Below the pieces are notes generated by a model, which was not told the DNA's origin, ran no database searches, and worked only from the letters and a program-made list of their open reading frames with translations. A stretch of 64,000 nt of DNA, taken from Synechococcus sp. AG-679-A04 (lineage in GTDB: Bacteria > Cyanobacteriota > Cyanobacteriia > PCC-6307 > Cyanobiaceae). How positions within the stretch are numbered: the stretch's first letter is position 1; each line of letters opens with the position of its first letter. The stretch lies in NCBI GenBank assembly GCA_003210775.1, contig QCUI01000003.1:17725-81724 (forward strand), given 5' to 3'. This document shows positions 16,441-24,980 of the stretch, in pieces. A program made the translations under genes and the position numbers.

Positions 16441-17426
16441 CAATTGGGAACAAAAAATTGTTCGTTGATGGGAGGACGTGTGTAATCACCTTGTTTAGGC
16501 CTTGGAGGAAGATTGATCCCTGGAGGTGTCATATCTTCCCAGGGCGCCTTGCTGAGTATGTGGCGAAGACAATTCAGTCTTGCTCTCCTCTTGTCATCCG
16601 CTTCAACAGTGAACCAGGGAGCCTCAGGGATATTGGTTCGCGTGAACATTTCATCCTTCGCCCTAGAAAAATCAACCCAACGATTGCGCGCCTCAAGATC
16701 CATCGGACTCAGCTTCCAACGGCGTGTGGGGTCATCGATACGCGACTGAAAACGTGCCTCCTGCTCAGTGTCGCTGACAGAAAACCAATATTTGAGAACA
16801 AGAACTCCACTGCGCACCAGCATCCGTTCAAATTGAGGAGCATCATCAAGAAACTGTTCAACTTGTTCAGGGCTGCAGAACCCCATCACCCGCTCAACAC
16901 CCGCTCGGTTGTACCAGCTTCGATCGAACACAACAATCTCACCAGCAGCGGGAAAATGTTCGACATAGCGCTGGAAATACCACTGGCTTTTTTGGCGTTC
17001 AGTTGGCGTTCCCAGTGCCACAACCCTGCAACCTCTTGGGTTCAGGGGTTCGGTCAATCGTTTGATCGTGCCCCCTTTCCCTGCAGCATCACGCCCTTCA
17101 AAGAGAACGATCATCCGATAACCGGTTTCACGAATCCAGTACTGCATCCTGACAAGATCAGCCTGGAGGCGGATCAATTCAGCCTCATAAAGCTTCTTGT
17201 TCAGCCTCACAATCTTGGTCTGATGATCTTCAATGAGATCCCCGAACTGCTCAGATGGAATGTCAATGTCCTGAGCACTGGTCTCAAGGCTTTCCAGAGC
17301 ACTATCAGGTACGCGGCCTGAACGGGGTTTGTCCTTAGTTTGATCGTGCTTTTTTGCCTTGCCCTTGTTGCCCATTTTGCCCATTTTCAGAACAGATCTG
17401 TTCCCATTGGAAGCAGCGGAGATCAC
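16425..17426 (-). CDS. ppk2: Polyphosphate kinase 2 (PPK2 family)
   Basis: Transfers phosphate between polyphosphate and nucleotides. The 333-residue single-domain protein has the Walker A 'FEGRDAAGKGGTIKRL', the lid region 'NPRGCRVVALGTPTERQKSQWYFQRY' (arginines for polyphosphate) and the Walker B 'FDRSWYNRAGVERVMGF'. These fit class I PPK2 enzymes, which favour nucleoside diphosphate phosphorylation. About 80 basic and polar residues precede the domain, and the true start could be a later Met. It lies 33 bases behind a histidine kinase gene in the same direction. Confidence 0.93.
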   Translation of the reverse strand: MISAASNGNRSVLKMGKMGNKGKAKKHDQTKDKPRSGRVPDSALESLETSAQDIDIPSEQFGDLIEDHQTKIVRLNKKLYEAELIRLQADLVRMQYWIRETGYRMIVLFEGRDAAGKGGTIKRLTEPLNPRGCRVVALGTPTERQKSQWYFQRYVEHFPAAGEIVVFDRSWYNRAGVERVMGFCSPEQVEQFLDDAPQFERMLVRSGVLVLKYWFSVSDTEQEARFQSRIDDPTRRWKLSPMDLEARNRWVDFSRAKDEMFTRTNIPEAPWFTVEADDKRRARLNCLRHILSKAPWEDMTPPGINLPPRPKQGDYTRPPINEQFFVPNCYPYA

Positions 17427-17459
17427 GAGCTCAACATCTGCTCCAGGTTTCCTCAGATT

Positions 17460-18821
17460 TCAGCTCGTCAGCACGGCGGGCTGGCCATCGTGCAGCGGCA
17501 AGCTGAAGCGGATCGCAAACCTGCCTGGGTCAGTCCCTGGATCAAACCCTGAATCGATCTCGTCGCGATGGATGCATTCAAGCCTGCCGCCATGTAATCG
17601 GGCGACGTGAGACACAATGGCCAGCCCTAGACCGCAATGGCCCTGCTGACCGCGAGATGAATCAAGGCGATGAAAGGGTTGCAAAGCCTCTTCCCATTGC
17701 CGAGCAGGCATCCCCTTGCCTTGATCCCAGACCTCGATGCAGCAGCGGTCATTTTCGAGATGCAGACGGAGAATGACCGGAGCAACTCCGTAGGAGAAAG
17801 CGTTGTCAATCAGGTTGGCGATTGCGCGACCGAGGGCAACAGGTTTAACCGAAACAGAAACCGGAACTAAGTCGAGACGCAATTGATCAGCCGGATGACT
17901 GCTGGCCACCTCTGCCAGTAATTGATCCAAGGGGACTTGCACCGAGGTTTCACTGTCACCACCGCCGGCAAACAGCAAAAACTGCCCAGTAATTCTCTCA
18001 AGCGACTGAAGGTCACCAGCACAACGCTCCCGCTCATCTGCTGAGAGCTGCGGCATGGACAGACGGAACTGAAGACGGGTGATCGGAGCTCTCAGATCAT
18101 GGGCAATGCCGGCAAGCATCGTCGCGCGTTCTCGACGATTGGCAGCCAGCCTCTGCACCATGGCGTTGAAACGCTGGGTGAGGCGCTGGACCTCAGGAGC
18201 TCCGCGAGCAGTGACGGCATCAGGATCCTCACCATCACCCACGCGGGAGAGGGCTTTCTCAAGCCCTCGCAAAGGTGCTTCCACCTCCACCAGCAGAAAC
18301 AGTCCGCCGCAGATGATGCCAGCGCCCACCAACGCAAGTCCAAGCAGCGTGGGTTCTGGTGGCCAACGCATCATCGAGGGCACATCCACACGCAGCCAGA
18401 TGGGTTCCAGAGGGGAAATCAGTTCGATCCACACACTGCGTTCACCGCGGGCAGCCCGGTCGGGCAACACCATTGGACAGTGGGAGAGACGTTGACAAAG
18501 CTGAAGCTGCAACGCCTCTGCCTGTCGTTTGAACGCTGCTGACGGTGGCAGAGGTGCGGGCTTGGGACGCACCGTGACCTCAAGATCAAGGCCGCTCAGT
18601 TCCGCAACCAGATGAGGGGGATAACGCTCAAGTGCCAGCTCCGTGAGGCGCACGTTTAGGGCAAGATCTCTCCCGAGCTGAATGGTCTGCAACTGCTCCA
18701 GTTGTCGACCGAAGAGAGCCTGGAAAACCACCAGGCAAAATGCCGAGCTACCGAGGGCCAGACCTCCCCAGCCCAGCAAAGCAGTGAGACGCTTCTGCCA
18801 AGGACGGGAAGGAATCGACAA
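17460..18821 (-). CDS. Sensor histidine kinase (EnvZ-like)
   Basis: A 453-residue membrane sensor. One helix at residues 12-36 and another at about 157-180 flank a periplasmic domain of about 120 residues, followed by HAMP (about 180-230), the H-box GIAHDLRAPITRL with phospho-accepting His241, and an ATPase domain with 'AIANLIDNAFSYG' (N box), 'WDQGKGMP' (G1) and 'GLGLAIV' (G2). The stimulus cannot be read from sequence. It follows its response regulator by 17 bases and precedes ppk2. Confidence 0.93.
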   Translation of the reverse strand: MSIPSRPWQKRLTALLGWGGLALGSSAFCLVVFQALFGRQLEQLQTIQLGRDLALNVRLTELALERYPPHLVAELSGLDLEVTVRPKPAPLPPSAAFKRQAEALQLQLCQRLSHCPMVLPDRAARGERSVWIELISPLEPIWLRVDVPSMMRWPPEPTLLGLALVGAGIICGGLFLLVEVEAPLRGLEKALSRVGDGEDPDAVTARGAPEVQRLTQRFNAMVQRLAANRRERATMLAGIAHDLRAPITRLQFRLSMPQLSADERERCAGDLQSLERITGQFLLFAGGGDSETSVQVPLDQLLAEVASSHPADQLRLDLVPVSVSVKPVALGRAIANLIDNAFSYGVAPVILRLHLENDRCCIEVWDQGKGMPARQWEEALQPFHRLDSSRGQQGHCGLGLAIVSHVARLHGGRLECIHRDEIDSGFDPGTDPGRFAIRFSLPLHDGQPAVLTS

Positions 18822-18838
18822 CAGTCGTGAGGGAGAGA

Positions 18839-19564
18839 TCAGCGGGATCGTGGCTGGCCATCAGGTACGAACACATAGCCATAACCCCAGACGGTCTGCA
18901 GATAACGCGGGCGGGTTGGATCTGGCTCCACCAGCTTGCGCACTCTTGAGACCTGAACATCCATGCTGCGGCTGTCTGTGTCACAGCCAGGCCCACGGGC
19001 TAGCTCAATCAACCGCTCGCGCGACAAAGGGCGATGCGGATGCTGAACAAATGACGCCAGCAGGCTGAACTCGCCACTCGTGATCACAACAGACTTGCCC
19101 TCACGGGTGAGCGTGCGAGCGGCTAAATCCAGCACGTTGTCGCCAAACACCACATCACCACCTTCAGCCAGAGGGGTGCCTGCAGGCAGTGCACTGCGCC
19201 GCCTCAACACCGCTTCAATTCGCGCTGAAAGCTCACGGGGCAGAAAAGGCTTGGCCAGATAATCATCAGCACCCTGCTCCAGACCGATGATGCGATCAAC
19301 GCCTTCTCCACGGGCCGTCAGCATCACCACCGGCAGGTCATCGCCTGCATCCCTGAGACGACGGAGTGCTGTCAGTCCGTTATCACCGGGCATCATCAGG
19401 TCGAGCACGATCAGATCAGGTCGCTGAAATTCCAGGCGAGCCTCAAGCTGTTTCACATCGCTGAGGCTGCGCACGTCATACCCCTGATCCAGTAGATAGG
19501 TGCCAACCATCTGACGCAAATCAGGGTCATCATCGACCACCCAGATCATCGAAGTGCGAGGCAT
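18839..19564 (-). CDS. OmpR/PhoB-family response regulator
   Basis: A 241-residue regulator: receiver domain with acidic pocket VDDDPDL, phospho-acceptor Asp55 in LIVLDLMMPG, conserved Thr ('VVMLTARG') and Lys ('DYLAKPFLPREL'), then a winged-helix DNA-binding domain ('LTREGKSVVITSGEFSLLASF', 'RSMDVQVSRVRKLVE', 'TVWGYGYVF'). The start MPRTSMIW at 19564 gives the usual length; an in-frame extension to 19663 is less likely because it would overlap the divergent gene's promoter. It is the partner of the adjacent histidine kinase. Confidence 0.93.
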   Translation of the reverse strand: MPRTSMIWVVDDDPDLRQMVGTYLLDQGYDVRSLSDVKQLEARLEFQRPDLIVLDLMMPGDNGLTALRRLRDAGDDLPVVMLTARGEGVDRIIGLEQGADDYLAKPFLPRELSARIEAVLRRRSALPAGTPLAEGGDVVFGDNVLDLAARTLTREGKSVVITSGEFSLLASFVQHPHRPLSRERLIELARGPGCDTDSRSMDVQVSRVRKLVEPDPTRPRYLQTVWGYGYVFVPDGQPRSR

Positions 19565-19707
19565 GGGGTCTGGCGCTGCTTCAAGTTGCACTGATGGTAT
19601 GGATGCCGTTGCGTCCTGTCGCGCTGAAACGGACCTTGTCACAGCTGAACGGATCATTGTCACGACTCAGACATGTCCATGTCGCCGAATCTCCATATGC
19701 TCAATGC

Positions 19708-20172
19708 ATGGCGAAGCGCTTGACACAACCAGTGTTGATGGCCTTCGTGCTGCTTGGGATACAGAGCCTGGTCCCGTGTTCCTCTGTTCTGGCGAACCCA
19801 CAGCACGTGCAGATCTACGGACGACGCATGGAGGCACTATTCATCCGAATGGATGTGAACCGTGACGGTCGTCTGGAATCTGTAGAAGTTCGGGGTCGGC
19901 CCTATTTCGAGAGGCGCCTGCAACGACCTGACTCGCGTGGCTATCTGCTACTGAAGGATCTCAGACCCTTAAGCCCTCACCCGAGTGGTCAGCGGCTGCA
20001 GAAACGCTTCCATCAGGCCGATCGCAATGGGGATGGTCGGATCGACAGGAATGAATGCCAATCACTGCCCTGGTTGAGCCGGAATTTTGTGAGCTTCGAT
20101 CTGGACGCCGATGGTGGACTGACGCTTGAGGAACTCTGGACGGTGCAGCGTTCTCTCGCACCTCGCCCCTGA
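19708..20172 (+). CDS. Secreted EF-hand calcium-binding protein
   Basis: A 154-residue exported protein. MAKRLTQ plus a hydrophobic helix ending CSSVLA is a signal peptide. Three EF-hand loops follow: residues 49-60 (DVNRDGRLESVE), 105-116 (DRNGDGRIDRNE) and 131-142 (DLDADGGLTLEE), each with acidic residues at calcium-ligand positions 1, 3, 5 and 12 (Asn at position 3 in the first and second). The start at 19708 is chosen for the signal peptide. It diverges from the response regulator gene across about 140 bases, so a regulatory link is possible. Confidence 0.85.
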   Translation: MAKRLTQPVLMAFVLLGIQSLVPCSSVLANPQHVQIYGRRMEALFIRMDVNRDGRLESVEVRGRPYFERRLQRPDSRGYLLLKDLRPLSPHPSGQRLQKRFHQADRNGDGRIDRNECQSLPWLSRNFVSFDLDADGGLTLEELWTVQRSLAPRP

Positions 20173-20174
20173 GC

Positions 20175-20585
20175 TCAACGGCGGGTTTTGTAACGACGAT
20201 GGATCGTTTGACTCGGCTTGGGCCGCTCAGAGCTGAAAAACCGTATGAAGGATTTGACCAGACGGAACACTCCAGACACCAGGGCCAAAAGGCCTGCCAG
20301 CAGAAGCATTGCGATCAGGATGACCGCAGCCAGACCGAGCAACGCTTCCAGCAGCTGTCCCAGGCCTCGGATCAGATCAGCAATGGCTTCACTGACCACG
20401 ACCATGGCGTCGACCTTCTGAGGCAACCAGCTCAGCAATGCAAGCAACCCTGAGCCAAGGGCCAGCAGCAGAACACCCTCCAGCATCTGACGGCCGACTG
20501 AAACAGCCCTGGACCGCTGACGCTTACTGAACACTCTCCGAGTCTTAGGCACAGCACTTAGAGGTCTCAGATTGGGGGAATTCAT
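20175..20585 (-). CDS. Hypothetical membrane protein
   Basis: A 136-residue protein with two long hydrophobic stretches at about residues 33-53 and 78-105, and basic ends (SKRQRSR near the N-terminus, HRRYKTRR at the C-terminus). This predicts a small inner-membrane protein with both ends cytoplasmic. No family is recognised. It converges with the EF-hand gene, stops two bases apart. Confidence 0.6.
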   Translation of the reverse strand: MNSPNLRPLSAVPKTRRVFSKRQRSRAVSVGRQMLEGVLLLALGSGLLALLSWLPQKVDAMVVVSEAIADLIRGLGQLLEALLGLAAVILIAMLLLAGLLALVSGVFRLVKSFIRFFSSERPKPSQTIHRRYKTRR

Positions 20586-20778
20586 GACACCGTCGGATGC
20601 GCGAACTCCTGACCGAAGCCAGTGATCCGCCAGCGGGATTCAAAGGTGATCAAAAAGCAGAGAGACGCTGACTGCAAGAACTCAGCGATCCAAACAACAG
20701 AACTCTTGAGGTTGGACGGACTCCCTGCCATTCGAAATCAGAGGCAATCGCACCATTCTGAGCTGCCTGGCTCAGAGG

Positions 20779-21420
20779 TCAACGCTCTGGATCAGGTTGT
20801 GCAGGATCGCTGATTGGAGTTTCTGTCTTGGCCTCGGGGGCCTGCGCAGGCGTAGGAGATTGCACCTCAGGCAATGGCAACAGAAGACCCAAGGTGGTTA
20901 AGGCCACCACCGTGGCACCTCCAAGCAGCGGAGCTGTCAGCCTCTGCATCAAGGGGATCCGCTCAACAAGATCCCGACGTGGAAGGGGTTCATGCTGAAT
21001 CGATGGCCAGGCGAGACAGACACGGCTGTCGCTTCGCAAGGCATCAAGACAACGAACGAGATCAGCCAGCTGCGCATCATCGAGGCGGATCGACAAAGGC
21101 GGAATGTCCTTCTGGCCACTGGTGAGATCAAGACGATGCTGAGACTCATCGGGGACCAGCCTCACTGGATCGTTCAGCTCTCCCAAGGAACGAACCACAC
21201 CTGAAAGACGCAGACGCACATAGGGAATGACCACCTGCATCAATGCTTCCAGGTGTTCGCGTTTGCCCTCGAGCTCGGAGGCACCGACAATTTTCAAACG
21301 CCAGCTGGAAAGAATTCCGATGGACTGCTCGGCATGACCTGCAGAGAAGTCAGGCAAGCCTTCAACTTCCAGTCGAGCGGTGGTTTGGTCGTAGCGGTAG
21401 GACTGTTTAAGCATCACCAT
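20779..21420 (-). CDS. DUF4335 family protein
   Basis: A 213-residue cyanobacterial protein of the DUF4335 family, recognisable from the N-terminal 'LKQSYRYDQTTARLEVEG' and the paired location with DUF3038. One hydrophobic segment lies near residues 162-184 (APLLGGATVVALTTLGLLL), after which a Pro-rich tail (PEVQSPTPAQAPEAK) suggests an exported or lumenal C-terminus. Function is unknown. It begins directly behind the DUF3038 gene with no gap. Confidence 0.75.
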   Translation of the reverse strand: MVMLKQSYRYDQTTARLEVEGLPDFSAGHAEQSIGILSSWRLKIVGASELEGKREHLEALMQVVIPYVRLRLSGVVRSLGELNDPVRLVPDESQHRLDLTSGQKDIPPLSIRLDDAQLADLVRCLDALRSDSRVCLAWPSIQHEPLPRRDLVERIPLMQRLTAPLLGGATVVALTTLGLLLPLPEVQSPTPAQAPEAKTETPISDPAQPDPER

Positions 21421-21978
21421 TCAGGGAGTCGGATCAAGAAGACTGGCGCGGAGACGATCGACCCCGCCGGCTCCAGCAGCCAGTGCCAGTGTCAACACCA
21501 GCTGTCGCTGCAGCGGGCCTTCCGGTTCACTGCCGAGAAAGCGTTGAATGGCCCCACGCCGGAGGTTCATGCGCTCTTCAATCAGATCACGCAAACGCTG
21601 ATGAACAAGCTCCCAGCGCTGCCGAGTGAGCTCCTGAGGCTCTTGGCTGGACAGCAACTGGTGAAGCATTGGATAGAGCCGGTCGGCCATCACGCAGAGG
21701 ATCCTGATCAAGGCCTCTGTCTCCACGGCACTGAGTTGCCCCCGTCGTGTGGAACGCCTGAGCGGGTTGTGACAGCGACGTTTCCAGAGCTCAACACGAT
21801 TGGGAAAGATCGTTTCAAAACCGAGCTGTCGGGTCGCCCAGAGCATGGCCTCCCCTCCGTTCAGATCAAGAGATTCAACAGTGAGCAGAAGCAGATCAAG
21901 GCGCTCGAGAGCACGGCGGCCAAGAACCGCTTCAGGAATCGACGGATCGGGAGCCGCCTGAGCAGTGACATCGGTCAT
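21421..21978 (-). CDS. DUF3038 family protein
   Basis: A 185-residue soluble helical protein of the cyanobacterial DUF3038 family ('[25 protein letters not shown]', '[39 protein letters not shown]'). DUF3038 and DUF4335 genes are adjacent in most cyanobacteria and probably act together, but the activity is not known. The promoter region is shared with the divergent apt. Confidence 0.78.
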   Translation of the reverse strand: MTDVTAQAAPDPSIPEAVLGRRALERLDLLLLTVESLDLNGGEAMLWATRQLGFETIFPNRVELWKRRCHNPLRRSTRRGQLSAVETEALIRILCVMADRLYPMLHQLLSSQEPQELTRQRWELVHQRLRDLIEERMNLRRGAIQRFLGSEPEGPLQRQLVLTLALAAGAGGVDRLRASLLDPTP

Positions 21979-22021
21979 GGCTGCGATGATGCCAGGGTTG
22001 AGGCCTTTGCGTCACCACCCT

Positions 22022-22540
22022 GTGGATCTTCGTCAGTTCATTCGCGATGTGCCGGACTTCCCAAAACCAGGAATCTTGTTCCGCGATATCTCACCGATGC
22101 TGCGCGATCCCCTTGGATGGCGCGAAGTCATGCAGCAGCTTGGCGAGGTTTGCGACCGGCTCAAACCCGACCTGATCGTGGGAATTGAGTCCAGGGGCTT
22201 CATTGTGGGCACTCCTCTGGCAACCCAGAAAGGGATTGGATTTGTGCCGGTGAGAAAACCCGGAAAACTTCCCGGCGATGTCACTGGTGTTGATTACACC
22301 CTTGAATACGGCAGCGATCGTCTTGAAATCCAGACCGATGCTCTGTCGGATGGAGCCCGAGTCCTGCTGGTGGACGATCTGCTTGCCACAGGCGGAACGG
22401 CAGCCGCCAGTGTTGAACTGATCCAAAAGGCTGGAGGAAATCTCGTGGGCTGCGGGTTTGTCATTGAGCTGGCAGATCTGGCAGGACGAAGCCGATTGCC
22501 GGAGGGACTGCCAATTGCATCACTCATCACCTACGACTGA
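22022..22540 (+). CDS. apt: Adenine phosphoribosyltransferase
   Basis: Salvages adenine to AMP with phosphoribosyl pyrophosphate. '[23 protein letters not shown]' is the family N-terminus and '[16 protein letters not shown]' the PRPP-binding motif. The start is uncertain: GTG at 22022 gives the usual 172 residues, while in-frame ATGs at 21977, 21986 and 21989 and a far upstream one at 21965 would overlap the start of the divergent DUF3038 gene or its promoter. Confidence 0.93.
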   Translation: MDLRQFIRDVPDFPKPGILFRDISPMLRDPLGWREVMQQLGEVCDRLKPDLIVGIESRGFIVGTPLATQKGIGFVPVRKPGKLPGDVTGVDYTLEYGSDRLEIQTDALSDGARVLLVDDLLATGGTAAASVELIQKAGGNLVGCGFVIELADLAGRSRLPEGLPIASLITYD

Positions 22541-22578
22541 TTGGATCGCAGATCCTTGAAAGTCAGCAGCAAGCTTGT

Positions 22579-22794
22579 TTAATCCTGCTGCTGTTGCCAA
22601 TCCAAAACCTCCTGATACTGCGTGAGGTTCAGCAGTCCAAAGCTCCAGAGAACAACCGGAAGGGGAGCCTGCTCCAGATGGGCCTGACGAATGCCGAGAT
22701 TGATGGCGTTCTCGCTCAATCCAAGCCTCTGCTGCAGAAACGCGATTAACGCGCGGGAGGCCACCGGTTGTGGATCACTGCTGATGACCATCAA
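22579..22794 (-). CDS. DUF2949 family protein
   Basis: A 71-residue cyanobacterial DUF2949 protein: 'LIAFLQQRLGLSENAINLGIRQAHLEQAPLPVVLWSFGLLNLTQYQEVLDW'-type helices, comparable to the folded N-terminal segment of type II secretion ATPase-like domains. Function unknown. It follows the UbiH-like gene by 16 bases in the same direction. Confidence 0.75.
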   Translation of the reverse strand: MMVISSDPQPVASRALIAFLQQRLGLSENAINLGIRQAHLEQAPLPVVLWSFGLLNLTQYQEVLDWQQQQD

Positions 22795-22810
22795 CTGCCG
22801 AGCGAGACGC

Positions 22811-24031
22811 TTACTTTGGCAGCGGTCTTAGCAAGGTGCCCGGGCCGTCGGTCATCGCCGACAGACTGAAGCGTCGAATCCAGCTGATGCGCTTCAGCAA
22901 GAAAAGTGCAAGGCGCCTGAAAGGCATCAGCAGCGGGTTGTGATTCGAGAAGAAACGAATCAGGAGATCCGTTGACAGCAAGACACCCGCCAGATCGAAG
23001 CGTCGACAACGCGAATAACGTCGAGCAAGCGATGTAAAAGCTATCTCTCCATGACCCATTGCCTGGGTCAGATTCAAGAGATCACTCACATCGCGCCAGC
23101 AAAGATTCAAGCCCTGTCCACCCACAGGATGGCAGCGATGACCGGCCTCTCCCACGAGAAGCAAGGCTCCTCGGTGAAGACGTGGAGCCAGGCTTAATTC
23201 CAACGGAAAAGCTCCTGGATCATCGAGCAGTTGAACCGCGTTCACCCCATCAGGAAGGATTGCGTCTAGTGCCGACAACAACTCGGAGGTAGAAGACGCA
23301 GCTCGATCTCGACATCGCTGCAGCGGGGCACTCCAGACCACCTGATAGCGGTCCTCTCCAAGCGGCAGGACGGCCATCGGACCTTCCGGCCGGAACAGTT
23401 CGTAAGCGCAGTGTTGATCAGCTCCGGTCAAGCGAAGCTTCACAGTCAGGCAACCCTGTTGGTAAGCGTGGGTCCAGAAGGGCACCTCAGCACAGCGACG
23501 CAACGTGGAACGAGGACCATCCGCAGCCACGATCCACTCGCGAGATCCAGCGTTGGCGAGAACATCCTCCGCTGGCAAGGCGTCATCAAGTTGCAGCTCA
23601 ACCAGATCTGAGGCCTGAAGACGCTCCAGCAAAAGACGCATCAATGGTCGATGGTCAAGAATCCAACCGATCGCCTCGGAAGTTCGATTAGCAGGTCGCA
23701 GATCGCGAAGTTGGAACCAGGTTGTGCAGTGGGCAGAGCAGTCATCAAGCCGGAGAGCGCGAAAGGGCTCCATCTGATCCAGCAAGGCAGGCCAAAGATC
23801 GAGATCCAGCAGAAGACGCCTGGACGAGTGAGTGATTGCATAGGCGCGGCTGCGGTTCAGCAGCAACTCGGCACTCAAGCGATCGTGAAGAACAACAGAA
23901 AAGCCCTGTTGCGCCAATCCAAGCGCTAACAGGGCTCCTGTAGGACCAGCGCCGACAATGCGGAACCGGTGGTGGACTGCTTTGACAGCGGAGTCTCGAA
24001 ATTGAGGATCAGCTGTCAGCACATCAAACAA
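22811..24031 (-). CDS. UbiH-like FAD-dependent hydroxylase
   Basis: A 406-residue aromatic-ring hydroxylase of the UbiH/COQ6 family. The FAD dinucleotide motif GAGPTGALLALGLA lies at residues 27-40, and the second FAD motif reads GEAGHRCHPVGGQGLN (usual GDAAHxxxPxxGQG). In cyanobacteria, members are thought to act in quinone-ring modification (plastoquinone or related), but other aromatic substrates are possible. It is followed by DUF2949 and preceded directly by hli, whose stop codon abuts its start. Confidence 0.85.
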   Translation of the reverse strand: MFDVLTADPQFRDSAVKAVHHRFRIVGAGPTGALLALGLAQQGFSVVLHDRLSAELLLNRSRAYAITHSSRRLLLDLDLWPALLDQMEPFRALRLDDCSAHCTTWFQLRDLRPANRTSEAIGWILDHRPLMRLLLERLQASDLVELQLDDALPAEDVLANAGSREWIVAADGPRSTLRRCAEVPFWTHAYQQGCLTVKLRLTGADQHCAYELFRPEGPMAVLPLGEDRYQVVWSAPLQRCRDRAASSTSELLSALDAILPDGVNAVQLLDDPGAFPLELSLAPRLHRGALLLVGEAGHRCHPVGGQGLNLCWRDVSDLLNLTQAMGHGEIAFTSLARRYSRCRRFDLAGVLLSTDLLIRFFSNHNPLLMPFRRLALFLLKRISWIRRFSLSAMTDGPGTLLRPLPK

Positions 24032-24283
24032 TCAGCCAATGCCGAGAAGACCACGAGTGAAAGCTTCGCCACCCAGAGCGAATTCCGTGGCCAGCAGTGC
24101 AACAAAACCAAGCATGGCCATGCGGCCATTCAGCATCTCTGCACGCTCATGGAAGCCCCAGCCGCTCTCGGTGTCCACCACTTCCATGCGGGGCTCTGTC
24201 GCGAAAGCATTCAGACGGCCACCATCCTCTGTGGTCACAGTGGCGCCGCGAATCGTGGGAGCGTTGGAAGGAACCTGAGACAT
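24032..24283 (-). CDS. hli: High-light-inducible protein (one-helix CAB-like)
   Basis: An 83-residue Hlip. After a polar N-terminal region, the single membrane helix carries the chlorophyll-binding ELB motif 'ERAEMLNGRMAMLGFVALLATE'. Hlips bind chlorophyll and carotenoid and protect photosystem assembly intermediates under high light. The start MSQVPSNAP at 24283 is preferred to an upstream TTG. The gene is immediately followed by the UbiH-like gene. An HLR1-like sequence lies upstream. Confidence 0.93.
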   Translation of the reverse strand: MSQVPSNAPTIRGATVTTEDGGRLNAFATEPRMEVVDTESGWGFHERAEMLNGRMAMLGFVALLATEFALGGEAFTRGLLGIG

Positions 24284-24299
24284 GATCAACCTGACTTCT

Positions 24300-24313
24300 T
24301 TACACAGTGTAAC
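24300..24313 (-). promoter_or_regulatory. HLR1-like element upstream of hli
   Basis: The minus strand has GTTACACT (24306-24313), two bases, then GTAAAGAA. The first half resembles the RpaB-bound HLR1 repeat (G/T)TTACA(T/A)(T/A); the second half is degenerate. The same bases form the palindrome ttacacagtgtaa. It lies only 23 bases before the start codon, so it would act as a repressor site, if at all. Confidence 0.35.
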
Positions 24314-24319
24314 GCATTA

Positions 24320-24973
24320 TTAAGAAGTTTTACGCAACCGCATCCTGCAAAGGTCTTCAAAGGCTGGCCTGAGCAAAAAGGGATACTCACCAACCCAGAG
24401 CTTGAGTTGCGGCAGCCACGCATCGGTGAGAGCCCCAACATTGGAAAAGTCCTTGCGCTCACTGAGGACGATGCAGCGAACCAGCACGCCTGCACGAATC
24501 ATGGAATGGGCCTTGGTCATGGGGAAAGTGACCCTCCCTAAGTAGCCGTCCTCATCAGCTAGCTCCAGGATCATCCAGGTTCTGCGGTTTTCGACCAGTT
24601 CAAGTCTTCCGTTCGCGTCTGCCTGTTCGCGCTGATTCTCTACACGCTCCTTGGTATAGGCCTCGATCACCTCGCCCTCAAACAATGCTGCTGATGGGTA
24701 TCGCCGCAAGGTGGCGTTGCGACGTCCCGCCTCAAGAATCGGCCCCCACAGGATGTAGAGGATCAGAACGAAGCCGGTGACAAGCCAGACAGAGCCCCAG
24801 CGGTTGAAGGAAAGGCTCTGACTGATCAACAGCGTGATCACTCCTCCAATCACTGAGATCAACAAACGCTGCAAGATTTTGCGTGGATCACCCAATGCAA
24901 ATCGGAACTGGGTACCGGTCGCCACAGCCGGGATCAACGTCTGCAGTTCACCGGAACGGAGTGGAATCAGCAT
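24320..24973 (-). CDS. Conserved cyanobacterial membrane protein
   Basis: A 217-residue protein of a cyanobacterial family sometimes labelled 'phosphate ABC transporter permease', a name not supported by its sequence. It begins MLIPLRSGELQTLIPAVATGTQF and has two close membrane helices at about residues 37-52 and 62-80 followed by a soluble domain of about 130 residues (OB-like beta content: 'LFEGEVIEAYTKERV', 'TWMILELADEDGYLGRVTF'). Function unknown. It sits between dapB and hli in the same direction, 7 bases after dapB. Confidence 0.7.
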   Translation of the reverse strand: MLIPLRSGELQTLIPAVATGTQFRFALGDPRKILQRLLISVIGGVITLLISQSLSFNRWGSVWLVTGFVLILYILWGPILEAGRRNATLRRYPSAALFEGEVIEAYTKERVENQREQADANGRLELVENRRTWMILELADEDGYLGRVTFPMTKAHSMIRAGVLVRCIVLSERKDFSNVGALTDAWLPQLKLWVGEYPFLLRPAFEDLCRMRLRKTS

Positions 24974-24980
24974 GAATAAC

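Noticed and set aside
21253..22188. 311-codon plus-strand frame opposite DUF3038/DUF4335
   Set aside because: Shadow of well-supported genes on the other strand and of apt.
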